64,000 nt of DNA from Tubiluchus corallicola. Taxonomy: Eukaryota; Priapulida; Priapulimorpha; Priapulimorphida; Tubiluchidae. Both the position numbers and the translations under genes were made by a program. Within the stretch, counting starts at the first letter, position 1, and the number at the start of each line of letters is the position of its first letter. The notes under the pieces were generated by a model that saw only the letters and a program-made list of their open reading frames with translations, did no database searches and was not told the DNA's origin. The stretch is from assembly GCA_030141605.1 (NCBI GenBank), contig JAQGDQ010000025.1:602907-666906 (forward strand), read 5' to 3'. Shown here piece after piece: positions 1 to 14,200 of this stretch.

Positions 1-2990
1 CTGGTTTTCAAAACTCAGAGAATACAATTTTGACACAATCACTGCAGCAATATGCTTCCAAAGAGGTCAAGTGGTGATCGAAAATTTAATGCGAAAGGAG
101 ACTAATCAAATTTAACCGGCCGTTTCTTGACCTGCGTTCTTTTTTTCAGAGATACTTCAAATCGCTCTTTGCTTACTATTGGGATGTCATCGAAAATGCT
201 ATTATTTAGGGCCCATTAAGTCATCATAGCGATTTCATCAAGTAATAATAAATTTAGCAATGAAAGAATGGAAGCACGTATGCTGTGCTTGGATCCGGCA
301 TACGTCATGCAAAGCGTTATACATGTAAATCTTCGATACTTCTGATACGGTTAATTGATCCATTTAACGGGTGTCATTCATTAGTTTAATCGGGCATATT
401 TGAGGACCGTTTTAGGAAAGTGAAAACTCGTGGTCCGTGACCGTCTGTGCAATGGTCGGTATAGTACCTTCATGCAAAATTTCAGCCTCCTATACGATGA
501 AAACAATGGCCAGTGTAGCTTTCAAAGATAATATGGCAACAACAGCAACAACAAGAACTACGGATCTCGCACTTTGTTCCGGATTCAAAAAATGCTTAAT
601 GGTTTCACAATTCATTCCGTCAAGTATTTGAACCTTATCAGCATTATGACGTGCTGTATCAACTCAGCAAAAAAGAATCGACTACCAAGGAATTTACATT
701 TTTATAACCCCTTACGAGTACTGAAAAAACAGTACCTAGAATGCAAAGATTAATCTGGAACGTAGCATGTGTGAAACGCAAGACGTTGCACAACGGAAAC
801 TGATGGCGCACGTGTTTTTGACTATCACTTACAAACTGCAATGTAAATTGAGGTCTAAAAAGTTAAAGGGCACGGCTATAATAGACTATAAAACGTAAAT
901 TGGGTAGGCTGGGTTTCTACATAGATGCTTGGTTCGGTTTCCTCGCGTGGGACACAATTCGGCTCTCGTTACACGAGCAGGAGATGCCAGAGATCGTCTC
1001 TTTCAGCAGACAGCACGAGGTATCTGGCTCTATTTAAGACTGAAGATTGAAGTCAACACGTACTACACGATAGGAATATACGATGGTTAATATATTGCTT
1101 TATGTGGATCATTAATAAATCATAGATGCAACTCCGTACAGATTATAGACACCCTGCAAAATAGCTAGTACACACGGTACGAGACAAGTGCTGAACGACT
1201 TGCCTGGAGTATGAAATTTTACAAGGTCGTCCAAAAAAATATTCCCCCAAACTAACTCTACTCGTTGCCCTTCATCCTGGTAGAAGCATCTGCAAAAGAG
1301 GCCCACATCATCATGCAGACCAATTTCTCTACTTATATTAGCATAATTTACCTCCAAAAGCCCACCAGGCGCCGCTAAGATGTTTTTTTGTACACGGTGT
1401 TCTGCAACGAGCAAGAAATGGCCACTTCTGGATGTTTTCAACCGGCATTCCTAGAAAAATGTCCGCACGGCACCTGATGAAGGAAAACTTATACATTCAT
1501 TGGAAAGAGGAGAAACCGGGGTACCAGGAAAATGTACTCAATCTCAATAACTTGAGTAACTTGGATTAAGTGGGCGATCATACTGAGTCTCTGAGTAAAT
1601 TTGAGAGGTAAAATCTACCGGCTTTCCTCACCAACTAAACTAACTCAATCAACTGCAACCAAAAGTCAGAAACTCACAAGTTTAAAGTTTAGACAAAAAA
1701 TTCCGAATTATGAAACCACGCAGCCGAAAATTGAAATCGCCCTGAGCGTGCAATACAGCTTCAGGTTCATGGTTTACCAGACTGAGAGCTATGAAGTAGA
1801 ACAGACAGTAATGTAAATTCAGATAAATTCGTCTACATTATCCAAGACATCCTGTACAAGCAATGCCACACATCTGAGTAACAGATGCGGATGCTAGGAG
1901 AGCTCTCCTTAACGCTTAGATAAAGGAGTTTTGCGTCTTCATAACCAAGTAATCATGGCAAAGCTGCAAGGAGGCTGAGTGCCATAAATTGCGTTCAACC
2001 GGGGTACAACTAAAGAAAAAATATTGCTAAACGATGTTCTGAAGAAACAAAGCATGAAAACTTACACGTTGTATAAGGCGTGTAACATTGCATCACAGAT
2101 TTTCAAATAAGATCACATATTAACTAATAATAAATGTGTCAATTATACAACTCGGCACACAGTAAGATGGGATTCAGCACTCAGCTGATGTACCTAGTCA
2201 TGTAGCAGGACCGGTATCTGGCTCTTATCAGAGTTAATCCTTTAAATTTAAGATGACACATTGAACCAGCTTGAATACATCCTCCCCCAATAAAGCAAAC
2301 AGCTAAAAGCATGGTAAATGGACATTGCGAAAAGCAAATGCTGAACCTGGGTCACGCATCCATTCGCAATTGCAAACTGCTATTTGATTGCTAATGTTTT
2401 TTTTGTTTTGCTCTTAAATTCTATTACTATTCAACACTGAGCACATTTCGTTACTAGAGTGTGAACTGTGTATTCCACGCCGCGACTACTGTCAGTTTAC
2501 AAACTCATTTCCTTTTAAAACTAAATTTTGTGCCAAGATACGCTTTGCCGAATAAAGAAACTTCAACTTGGAAATAATGCTGCATATGTGAATTTATAAA
2601 TGCGTAAATGTGGAACGCAATAACTGGTTTAATATAGAGCAGGTCGAGCATAATTATCTAACCATCTGTAACTACATCTTAGTAAAAAAAATTGAAAAGC
2701 GATGCAATTCAGTTTTCCGATATTTTGAAAAGGCGCACTTCAGTTCCGACTTGTTTTAACGTCTTGGTCATTGCTAGCTGATTGTTTCACGCGCAAGCCT
2801 AAAAGCAAGGTCTTCTTAGCAATTATTATTTGTTAACAACAATGGCAACCCTGAAATGACATTCCTAACTTGATAAGCTACCAAGTAGGTGACTTCTAAC
2901 GAACAGGTATAGAGTGAACACACTGGCATTTCAGCAGGTTCGAATCTGGAAGATTCAATTTTCTCCTACTCCTAGTATTATAGTATACAG
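1..2990. other. Gene-free stretch, no recognisable feature
   Basis: I find no coding exon, RNA gene or clear repeat family here. It lies downstream of the last quaking exon I can place, so it may be intron or 3' flank of that gene. I searched the minus strand for the next quaking exon (the [21 protein letters not shown]-type block) and did not see it. A minus-strand open frame at 1,112-1,441 matches no family I know and is probably chance. Confidence 0.4.
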
Positions 2991-3009
2991 TATACGTTCA
3001 ACACGAATG

Positions 3010-3722
3010 TAGGAAAGTTTGGTACAAGAAAGTCTGATACTGGCAAGTTTGGTACTGTGATTATTAGGTACAAAGAATGTTTGGTACGGGAAAATCTATT
3101 ATAGGGAATATTTGGTAGAAGGAAAACATAGTACCAGGAATGTTTAGTACTAAGAAAGTGTGGTACAAAGAAGTTTTGGTACCAAAAAATGTCGTACTAA
3201 GAAAGTTTGGTACTGGAAAATTTGGTACTAAACTGAAAAGAGATCATATTTCTATAATCTCACTACAAAACGTTATACAACAACAACAGCAACAAAATGA
3301 AAAAAACAATGACGACAGCAATGATGACGATGATGATGATGACGGTCACAACAAGTGTGATAATAGACAAATGACAACAACAACATCAATGACAAAAAAA
3401 CGAATAACAGACAAACAAAGAAACATACATACAACAAACAAATAAAAACAAATGGAAGAATATGAGTCTCTATAACTTTTCGAGTAAGTCATATAAAAGG
3501 TATTTTCATACTTTCTCTCCGTATCAAATTTTCCTAGTACCAAATTTTTCCAATACTAAACTTTGCTAGCACTAAACTTGCTGCGTACCATTTTTACCTT
3601 GTATCAGAAATGCTTGAGAAAACTTCGCCAGTACTGTATTTGCCCACTTGTAAGTTTTTTCCCGTACTCAATTTTCCCAGTGCCAATTTACCTGTACCAT
3701 ACGTACTAGTACTAAGCTTACT
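3010..3722. repeat. GGTAC minisatellite with inverted arms
   Basis: From about 3,010 to 3,235 the plus strand carries diverged short units of the form AGTTTGGTACTAAGAAA, roughly 15-25 bases apart. From about 3,520 to 3,722 the same unit recurs in reverse complement (CTAGTACCAAATTTTTC form). Between the arms lies a CAA-rich and GATGAC-rich simple-sequence centre (3,278-3,440). The two arms could pair into a long imperfect hairpin. A weak relative (GGTAAAAATGGTACAAGTGG) occurs at about 16,205-16,275. I do not recognise a named family. A non-autonomous DNA element with repeat-built termini, or a minisatellite with an internal inversion, would both fit. Confidence 0.6.
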
Positions 3723-3729
3723 GCGCACT

Positions 3730-4806
3730 ATTCAATAATAGTAAGCTAAAAGCACTGGAAAAGGAAAGACCAGTCTTACACTGGACTCATCTTGGGCCTT
3801 TCTTTAAATTAAGATGTGCAATAAGAAGAAAGATAAAGTAATATTTGTTACAGTGAGTCCTACAATTCTGGGCGGGTGAACTGTGCGGGCTGATTAACAA
3901 AAAGCAATGCTCAAATACGCCACAACTCAGGAGATTTAAATTACTCAACTCAACTTAACTATAATTATAATAAACTTTTTTAGTCGGGTCCAATGTATTT
4001 AAGTACTCAATGAACGCAACACACGAGTTAACGTGACGCCCAGGGCTAATCCCCTGTAGAAATCTTGTTCCACCACAACTAAAGAGTGAAGACACTGTAT
4101 CTTTTATCTTCCTGTATAGAGTGAGTGCTGTAGAAAACTTGAACTGGGTCAAGCGAGTGCGTGTTTTAAGAAACGCTGGTCACTTTTTGCCCATTCAGTT
4201 AGCAACATTCCAACTCGAGATAGTTTGTAAAACAGTTTACAGCGATTCCACTCGAAGCGGTTTACTACTTTTGTCATTTCTGGATTGCCCCCTCCCGTGG
4301 TTTTGTTAGCTACCGGTTGCTCGTATCTCAGCTGTGGAGATCTAAATGTATAAACATTTACTATGGAAGGGGCGGGGCGAAGGTGTTTGGTGAAAAGCCG
4401 CTAAATGCGCCTGGCAGTTCAATTCAAGGCGTTGAACTAGCGAAGTTGTTTCTGTGAACTTTACAAAAAAATACAGACGAGCTTTAACTTGAGTGCTGAC
4501 AGCTTTCATGGGTTTTAAGGTCTGAAAAGACCAAGTGAAGACGTCCTACAGACTACAATGCACCTCCCCGCGACAAAGCACCCCAGAAGGGGGCAGGTTC
4601 CTTCACAAACTAGTTGACTCACAGTGAATTGGATATACAGTAATAATTTATAAGGCGTACGGAATTAATCGGCTAAATTTTGTAAAAGAACACGGTGAAA
4701 AATTACTTTAATAATAATTATAATGTAAAGATGTGTTTTGGCTCGATAAGAAAAGTTTAACTAATACTACCCCACCAAGCTTAATTTACTTTCAATTTCA
4801 TTTCAC

Positions 4807-4838
<32 letters not shown>

Positions 4839-5290
4839 TATTATTATTATTATTTTGTCAGTAGATATACACCGTTCATCAGTCATTGCACTTTGTTCCA
4901 CATGCATTTTATAAACAACTGAAAATACATACAATCTTCGAAGTAATTATTAAATAACGTTTGTTACAATAAAAAATGTGGAAACTATTAATTCATGAAG
5001 TCATATAACTGCATCACTTGGCGAAACTTAAAAAATGATAACTTTCACGCACAAGGTAATTTTATGTGTCATGCAAAAAACAAATAGAAATTTTAAATCT
5101 TTTTTTCATTGAGATCTCTGATATTTTAAAACATAAATGCAGCCATACGGACTGGTAATTTTAAATTTTAATAATAACAAATTAGCTGTTTATGACCGAA
5201 TAGTAACAAGTATGACAAGTATTAACAACAACAACTGCTTATTCATATGTACAAAAAATTTAATTAAATTTATTACATATTTAATCTACT
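3730..5290. other. Non-coding stretch with a (TAA)n(TTA)n palindrome
   Basis: No exon is visible. At 4,807-4,855 a run of about ten TAA units flips directly into about seven TTA units, which makes a perfect AT-only palindrome able to extrude a hairpin. The rest is AT-rich, unannotated DNA next to the quaking exon that ends at 5,294. Confidence 0.5.
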
Positions 5291-5293
5291 CAC

Positions 5294-8200
5294 AGCAGGT
5301 ATGAGCAATTTGCTTATGCACTCCACAGCCCTTTCCAGTTTTATTTTGGCCCGTTCCTCCGTGTCCTCTACCGTTATCAGAACGTGCAGCTCCTCGTTCA
5401 AATGCTCCCAGTTTGCCTTGCCTCGATTTTGTTCTTCCTATAAAAATCACCTGTAGAATAACTAGTTCTTTCGTGGCGTTAAAATGGCTTTCTCTTATTA
5501 TTAGTTACTCAAAATTTGTCTTGGAAAATGTACGTCAGTATGCGCATCAAAAAAGTATTCACACACAGAATAAATACTTATTTTTTTCTAAACGAGGAAG
5601 AGAAATATATTCACTAGTAGTCCGATGCTAAAACTTACGCTACAACTTTCAGCATAAGTAACGAGGTACGTCAAGGCGGCAGAATGTCTCCAGTTCTTTT
5701 CAACTTCTATTTCAGAGACTAAAGTGCTAAACTGTCATGTATTCAGGTTGTATGTAATATTGCTACTACGATTATGAATCATTTAATGTACGCAGATGAC
5801 GTATGTTTATTAGCGACAACTATTTCAGTGCCTACTTGATGTCTATGTTTCTTATGCTGACAATTTTGATATAAATATAAATGTAGAAAAAAGCAAATTA
5901 ATGTCTATCAGTTCAAAGGAAATGCATGCTTTTGTTTACGGTAAATGAAACTTAAAAATAATCATTTGAAGAACTATAATGCAGAAAATATTTGGGATAT
6001 CAATCACATTATTTCAAGTGACAGGATGACCTTGATATAATTAATCAACAACAATCAAAAAAGAGTATCAGAAAATTCGGAAACTGCACAGTTTATGTAA
6101 AAATTTGTTTATTCAATGGGTATTGCACTTGGAAACATTTTTATTTATACAACATGAGAAAACTCAAAGTGGCTCACAATATTTCAAAACGTAAATTTTT
6201 TAAGTATGAATACGATTACAGTGCTCGGTCTCCAAGTATACAGCTTGATATAACTTATCTTGATGTAATATAGGAAATGTGTGTTTTAGTTATAGAGGTC
6301 CTTGGTTTAGTCTAATGACTAGATTTAATGGTAATAATGGTAATGCTGTATGTCAAAGTTTACTTCATAGTGTTGCAAAATTCACGTCATATATCAGATG
6401 CCATTGGTGGAATTTACTGTTAACTGTGTAATTGTTGTATATATCTGCGTTTATTAATTTACTGTGTTAATGTGTGTGTTCTTGTTTCTTGTTGTAAATA
6501 TGTAAATGTTTTATGCTATGAACCTTTCGTTTGAAATAAAAAGTTCAAACAAATCAAATCTAAGATCTCTGAAAAAAAGTTAAGTTCACACAATAATAAT
6601 AGGTTTCAATGCGTGCTCTTTATAATATGCAAAGCGATTAGTTTGTGCACTGAGAAATTGTGGATTCAATATTTTTTTCTAAATATCCTTCTCTTGTTTT
6701 TAATTACCTTTTTCTTATCTCTCATGGAGCCTTTACCCCGCACCATGATCTTGCAACCCGTGTCCTGCTCCAGCTGTTTGGCCGTCATTCCCCTAGGCCC
6801 GAGAATCCGGCCCACGAAGTTGAACTGAAACATCCAGACAAGAAACGCCATGATGAAGCGAATAAAAGCAGGAGTTTTCAAGCTTTTTTTCAGATAAAAC
6901 GAAGTGCAAGTAATTCTATTTTATTTGTATTACAACAACATTATTTGCACAACGTTTACTTAAGTAACGTGACCTGCAACAATCAAGATTCTAGGCCATG
7001 ACGGCACATTTACAGAAACACTAAACAAAAAATTACTTTATCTCACGAGCATTGTCATGTTTTGTTGACAAAACAGATACAATCGTGCAAAAAGTCAATA
7101 CTCTGCTGATAAGTGTGTCAATTGCCTACAGGGGCAATAGTATACTGTACCAAACATAAGGTTCAAAAATCTTAAAATGTAGATATTTGGAAGAAAACGA
7201 ATTGAAGCTTACAATTTGTTGTTTAAAAATCGAAGGACATTAACATAACTGGCACGAGTCCAGTTAAATCGAAAAAAAACTGCAAAATACCCTGCGACCG
7301 AACAGTTAGATTTACATAAATAAAAAATGCGAATTTTTTAATTTTTTTAACGTGACGTTGTAGACGCTGTATTGTGCGTACGTACCCAATTTGAAATTTT
7401 TGATATGACCTTCGATAGTAAAATTTCAAAATCTGCAAACAATTTAAAGTTCATTTTTTTCGAAATTGAAATTAGTTTCAAGAAAGTAAAATGATTTGAA
7501 TCTTTGCAAACCTTTTTGCCATTATGCGCACAGGTGCTGTAGTTTACCTGTAAAGGTGACTATGCAATATGCTTGAATTACCGAAAATCTAACATAGTTA
7601 TTGTTTCTGGCACTACATCTTAAAAACACAGGCTTAAATGACAGCGCATACCCGCAGAGATATTTAAACAGAGTAAGATATTTTTACACTGATTCAAACA
7701 GCGTAAGACTGATCTAGGGGCAGCTGCAAACATTCAAAGTTTTTTTTTAAAAAAATCTAGCAAACGATTCCTACCACATGTGCACAACAGTCTCGACAAC
7801 GTCAGTTATCTTACAGCATGCGTGATAAGCTTACTCATATACGTTAAAAAAATTAACTTTGTCACTAGATAATGTAATATCCTCTCTCCACTCGTCAATA
7901 TAACTCTGCAGATTATTTTATTACTTGCTTAAATTAGAGACTAACTGCTGGCAAAGACGACATACTTGTAAGGTCTGGCATATAAAGCTATAATGAGAAA
8001 AGAATGATTATGGAAATGCGAGCTCACATTAAATTTAAGCTTCAATAACTAAATTATAAACCACAACATGATTTGGAACTAGTATTAGTTATGCATAAAA
8101 ACGTATATCATTAGTGGGTTCATTTTGTTTCTGTGTAAACTAGAGTATAAACAACTATTAATGCTGAAAATAATGACGAGAGGGAATTAAATAATTAAAT

Positions 8201-11200
8201 TTTAATTGTAATTTTAAATAATTAAACTCAATGAAAATTTCGGCAAACAAGGATTGCCGAAATATCTGTTTTTTTTCCAACTTCATTTTAAAAGACATGT
8301 TGAGATGTATCTTTCTAGTTGTGATGTTTTGTCTGAATTCCAAAGGCATGAATCTATTGTCGTAATTAAATTTTTTTGAAATTTCTACGAAAATTATTTC
8401 AGAATTAATTAGCAGTTTTAGAATATAACTTTAGAAACAAGTGCAACAAGCAATATTCATAATCGTGGACATGCAATTGAACTACAGTATTTTAATACTG
8501 AATAAGAACATTAATAGCTAAATGGTTGTCATGGTAATTAAATGATTTTTACACGTCGTACGTCGTTTTCAAATGTAATGTTGCTTAAATATCAAAACAA
8601 TTTCATTCAGAAATTATTAACCGTGCAAAGCCAAATTTGTTTAAGACAGATTGGGGTAAATAATACAGAAAAAAACAACAAATAAACCGGAAAAACTTTA
8701 GTAAAATTACTAAAAATGTAATACATGATTAAATAAATTTTGAAAGGCCATTTTGTACACAAATAAACTAAAAAACCGTGTTAACTATAGGAAAAACTTT
8801 TAGTTAGGAAGTAATATGTGATGTCTAACGTCACACTGAAGCAAGAAAACGACCAACAAGATGGGAGATTTTGATGCCAATTTAAAAATTTCAGCTTATT
8901 ATTTTGTCGCATTTTTTCACGAGCAAAAACAGCCTATCAAATAAACTCATTAGGGACGTATTTTCAACAAAAGTGGGAAACGGTTTGGTGCTTGTTGTGT
9001 TCTCTGGAGCGATGATGATAGCTGAAACGGTAAACAAAGAATTAGCACGGTTCAGTTGTGAATACACCGCATGTGGCTTCAGTTTCATAAACACCGCTGC
9101 GACGCTAGCCAAAGCTTTTAAAACAAGCATTTACTTTAAATGATTTTATTTTCAAGCGCTCCTAGCAGTAGTCATGTTTGTCTACACTTTGAGTTTCAGC
9201 TGCGCGACGAAGATAAGTGTATCTCCCGCTGACTACTGCCTGCATTTTAAATAAATAAACAAACAAACAAAGAAGCAAACTCGTCTGGATTCAACAAATG
9301 AGTGAAAAAAATAAGCGTACCGTGTGATTGAGTGAATAAGCGAGTAAATAAAAGAACAAAACGATGAGTGAATAAATGAATTAATGATCAAATGATAACA
9401 ACATCAGTGTACGAACGAAGGTAGCAAAGTACTGATAAAATAATTAAAGAACTATTATCCGTTTTCTGTCTGGGAGGTCGTGAGTTCAATACTGCGGCCG
9501 AGTCATACCAAAGACTTTAAAAATGGTGCCTGCTGTGGCCCTGCCTAGCGCGTGGTATTTTAGGTAAAAGTCTCTAATAATCTCTGTTATGCAGGTGTAG
9601 TTTGATATTTACAGTCGGCAATAAAAGCCTCATAACAGACTTGTGTTGTATGTTGAATTTAAAGCCGACTTTAAACAAAGGTAATTATTACTATTCATTA
9701 TCATCAATTAACTAAACATTATTACAAGATAACAGATGATATAAAGGCATTTCATGTTCTCAATAACATCACTTACGTCTGGAAACTCTTTAACTGGTAC
9801 AAACACTTTCTCCATCAACGTCACGATGGGCCCCCGGGCATCTGGGAGCTGCAGGGGCTCCAGTTTCTTGTTACCATTTAAATGGAATAAACTTATCCGC
9901 ACTTTGTTAATTTCTGAAAAAGAGAAAATTTCCTAATTATTATTCAAATCATCTGTGAAACTTTCCATAGGTTCCTTCAATTCTCGGCGGCTTCCAACTT
10001 TTGACTTCTAATCCTTACAGCTCCAAATAATGTGGTTTTTCTCAACATTTCTTAAACCACCTCCAAAAGTCCTTGCTATTAACCTCTCTGAGATCAGAAG
10101 AAATAAATAAATAAATCTTCGCGAAAAATACTTTTTCCTTGAATGAAAACCGCAAAACTTGGAGAGTTTTGAAACTAGAAATTTAAGTATAATCATACCA
10201 CTGTTCAATTTGGCCACTTAAAAATACCATTAAAACGCAGCAAAAAAACACCAAGTAGCCAGCTCAGTATTCATGAATTGCAGATGAAGCTCCGCTGAAT
10301 GGAAGAATTTTGCAACAAAACGATCAACTGATTTGCAAGGATTTAACAAAACAAAAAATCGCATGTGAGCATATAGCAGCCACCTTGCGGTATAATGGAA
10401 TGCTTTGCAAAATTGCAGTACTTAGTAGAATAAACTTACGGCAAGTGCTTCTTTAGAACGTGGTCTGCTTGAATTTGTATTTTTACAGGACAACAGAGTC
10501 TGCTACAGAGATTGTGTAGAATGGATGGCACGCTATAGATAGACAAGTATGAGATATTTTATCATATTTAGCCTCGCCAACAGTAGTTGGCGCGATCGTA
10601 AGCGATTAATCGCATCTGTATGCCTGTCCACCCAATGAAGTCAAAATGAATAAAGCTATAATCACAAAAACTGACACAGGACTAGGTCTGTGAAACACCG
10701 TACAATACCAAACGATTCGGACTATACTATACGTGTTCCTGTATGCGCTGTTTATTTAAGTGTGTGATTTGTTAATTGTACTTATGTTTATGTTTGTAAA
10801 ATAAAGCGTTTATTATTATATTCCAGACAGTTTGGTCTAGTGTTAGCGTGTCCGCTTTCCGTCTGGGAGCTCGTGAGTTCGATAATGTGGCCAGGTCATA
10901 CCAAAGACTTTAACATTGTAACTGCTGTTGCCCTGCTTGGCGCGTGGCATTTAGGGTAAAAATAGGGTAATAATAGTCTCTGTTATGTAGTTGTAGTTTG
11001 TTATTTATAGTCGGTCCAAAAGCTCTTTGGAGCTTAGGTTAATTCTTCATCCAAAAAGCCGACTTAAAAAAAGATTATTATTATTATTATTATACCTGGA
11101 AATTGCTCACTTTTCGGTTCATAAGGTCGATGTACAATATCAAAAAAGTCAAAATAAATTTTTGCCCAAAGTGATTTCATGTTATAACGTGGGTCTGCAT

Positions 11201-14200
11201 CAATACCGGTACTGAGTGCCCTCTTTCTCTCAAAATTTTATAACATGATTCATGGAACCCTCTCGAGTGTTCGACGCTAGCATACATCTCAAAAACACGA
11301 GACATCACAGCGTGCAGTCACTTACTAGTAACATGCATTTACTAATACGTCACCAGTGGTGAACAACGAACATTCCTCGTACGGCAACGGCGTCATCTCG
11401 CTTAATAGTGGAAGCCAATCGCATTACTATAGTAGCAGCTGTGACTTATAAAATTAACCACATGGCTGTACTCGAATGGTTACAACGACATTTTGCAGTC
11501 TAAATTTGGCCTTTCTGGTTTTTTCTCTTACAATTTATAGATGCCACTATGAAGTGCAGTCATGGGGAAACATTAACCAAATGTTGTCAGAAGATGCGTG
11601 AAAGAATGATTTCAAACGTGTCAACTTAATTTCATCGAATATTTATCAGTTTCACCGTTACATCTACAGTGTATTAAGACTTCAGGAAAACCTCCACGAT
11701 ACAATACACAATACGTCGCTTATTTAAAATGAAAAAGCTTGGGAAAATGGCCTAGTTACTTTATTTGCCAAATGTATCTAATAACGGTATGAGGCAATAA
11801 TTACAAGCATAGTATAAATCACAGTGTAATAGCTTTTGTAGTTTTTTGATTATCAAACTAAACATTGTAAAAAGTAGTTACTTTTAAACGTTCTTCTTAC
11901 CATGTCTCAAGTCTACCATATAATTTTCCACCTATACTATAATGTAGGCTGAAATACCCAGCTGATGTACACTACTATTATACCAATCTAAATTTTAGTT
12001 GAGAATTTTTTGACAAACCATTTACAAACTCAAGACTATTCTCAAATACCCAAACCATGGCCCATAGTTTATTTAAAAAAACATGTCAATGTAAAAAAAC
12101 TGAAATGACAATGTGAGTAGACAATTTTTCTTGTTAAAAACCACGCAGTCTGAGCTGTCAAACTATTTACCAAACAAAACTATTCAGGGAAGCTCGTTAC
12201 AAAACATTGGTCAACTAGCATCGATCTCTTTAAAATCAGAACAGGTCAGAATCCAGGGTAATGAAAGCCTTCCTCCGGAAGTTTTCCAAGATTTTAACGA
12301 ACGTGGCAGGGTACAGATGATGAAGGACTGGTGGCCCGCTAGGAATGCACGCCTGTTTTCCATTATTGCCTTGTATAGTACACTCCCAGTGAAGCCAGTT
12401 CAAGCCACATGCTTAAAGGTTCAGGTACACATGTGTGCACCTACTGTATGTCAGTCAAGTAAATTAAAAATACGTGACCAGGCAGATTCAACAAGTTTTA
12501 AAGGAAGACCGGACGATTGTTTAAGTCTCAATCTCATTTTAATTTACCGTCCAAAACATACATTTTCTTTGCCTATAAAAGTTAAAAGTTTTTCCTTATA
12601 TTTGAATAATTAGTTTGGAAAGTTAATTAACGGCAACCGAACACAGCTATTGCTTACGTCAGAAACTAACCACAGTTTGTGCATTGGTAGGCATCTTCCC
12701 TGCCTATCAAGAACATTTGCATAAGTGTTACAGTACTGTTTAAACGCATGATGTCACGAAAAATGGGCTCTACATCATATGAAGTCAGAAACTTCATGAT
12801 CATGCTTACCACGGCACCGCCTTCTATTTGCCGGCCACGCGAACGTGACAAAAAGGCACCGCTGTCAATCTTAGTAGATTCACTGAGCCGCACGTAGCTT
12901 TGAAAGTTTAACGAAATTTGAGTATCCGAGGTAATTATTATTTAATCTAAGCTTTGATTTAAAAAAAAGCTATTGTAGTTCTCAATATTTTAGAGCATTA
13001 TTTATTCTGAACTCATGTTTATACAATCATCCGGTTTTCCTTTATCTATGTAACATTCAAAATGTCATCAGTACTACCCAAAATCCCAAAAGTACAGCTT
13101 AACAAATGTAAAGATCTTTTTGGTAGAAATTAAAGTCAAAATCTGGCAACTCAACAAAAACTGAATTTGAAAGAAAAACTTTTTGCTCAAGTGTTGAAGA
13201 TCAACAGTTCATGAACGTTCAGGACGTGAATTTATTTCTTTTCACGGTTAAATTCGTAAAAAATAAATAAAAAAGTAAAAATCTCAGAAGTACACGCAGA
13301 CAAAACTGCAGTTTTAAATTTTGTAGTATAAAATTTAAATTATAAAGTTTAATAGATTTTATCCCAAATGTTTTATACAACAACAATGAAAAAAGAAATA
13401 TTAACTACTTCATTTTTCTGCCTATCATAATTATACTTGGAACATTTACAATTCTAGATTTACTACAATTCTGAAAAGCATACATATGTAGGCTTCTAAA
13501 CAAATAAAAATTATACGTAATTTGATATTGTTTTACTTACAGTTGTACAATAATATGAAATGTTATTTAAAAAATTTTTGTTTATTTATTTGTATGAGTA
13601 GTATCGTATTTATTTTTTATTATTATCATACATTTATAAACAGTAAAACCTATTAGTTATTCAGTTTTTCATAACAATTTTATTTACATTTCACAGTTTG
13701 TAGATTAAGTTCTCTACAGAGCAGAACTAAGACGAGTTCACGAAATGCAACGAAAGAGGAAGCAGAAGGATCCAATAAGCCTTTTAACGGTTCCAGCGAT
13801 TGATGATAATCATGGAAAGGTCAAAGGTTAAGTGTACCAGACAATGCATTTGTGGACACTTGACAACACCTAGCAGTCATTGAAGTATCAGTTTTAACAG
13901 CTAGCTAGAAGCTTACCTAGTTCATTTTTCTTGTTCCCAAGCAAGATCCTGCTAGTAAATCACACTACACACAGACTAATGCATAATTAAGAAAAGCCCC
14001 TATAAAACAATTGAAGTTACTGAACTGATGTGCCAGACGGGTTTGCTTTACAAACATGTCACGTGACGTTTGTAGTTAAGATGCTGGGGTAGAAAGATTT
14101 AACCTTTTGACTTACAGCAACTGGGCGTGTGCACAACCCACTGTGAAAAGGCTTATTGAGATAAAATGGAGCTAAATCAGCAAATGCAATTTGGCTTTCA

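Noticed and set aside
1112-1441. 109-codon minus-strand frame
   Set aside because: No recognisable motif, no splice context and no neighbouring exons; left as chance.
3140-3445. Open frame of 101 codons rich in Q, D and T
   Set aside because: It is the translation of the GGTAC minisatellite and the CAA/GATGAC simple repeats, not a gene.
1-5293. Remaining quaking exons (Qua2 and tail)
   Set aside because: Searched for and not seen; the gene is reported as partial rather than forcing an exon.
8891-9143. Frames open on both strands
   Set aside because: Double-strand openness with no family resemblance; probably chance.
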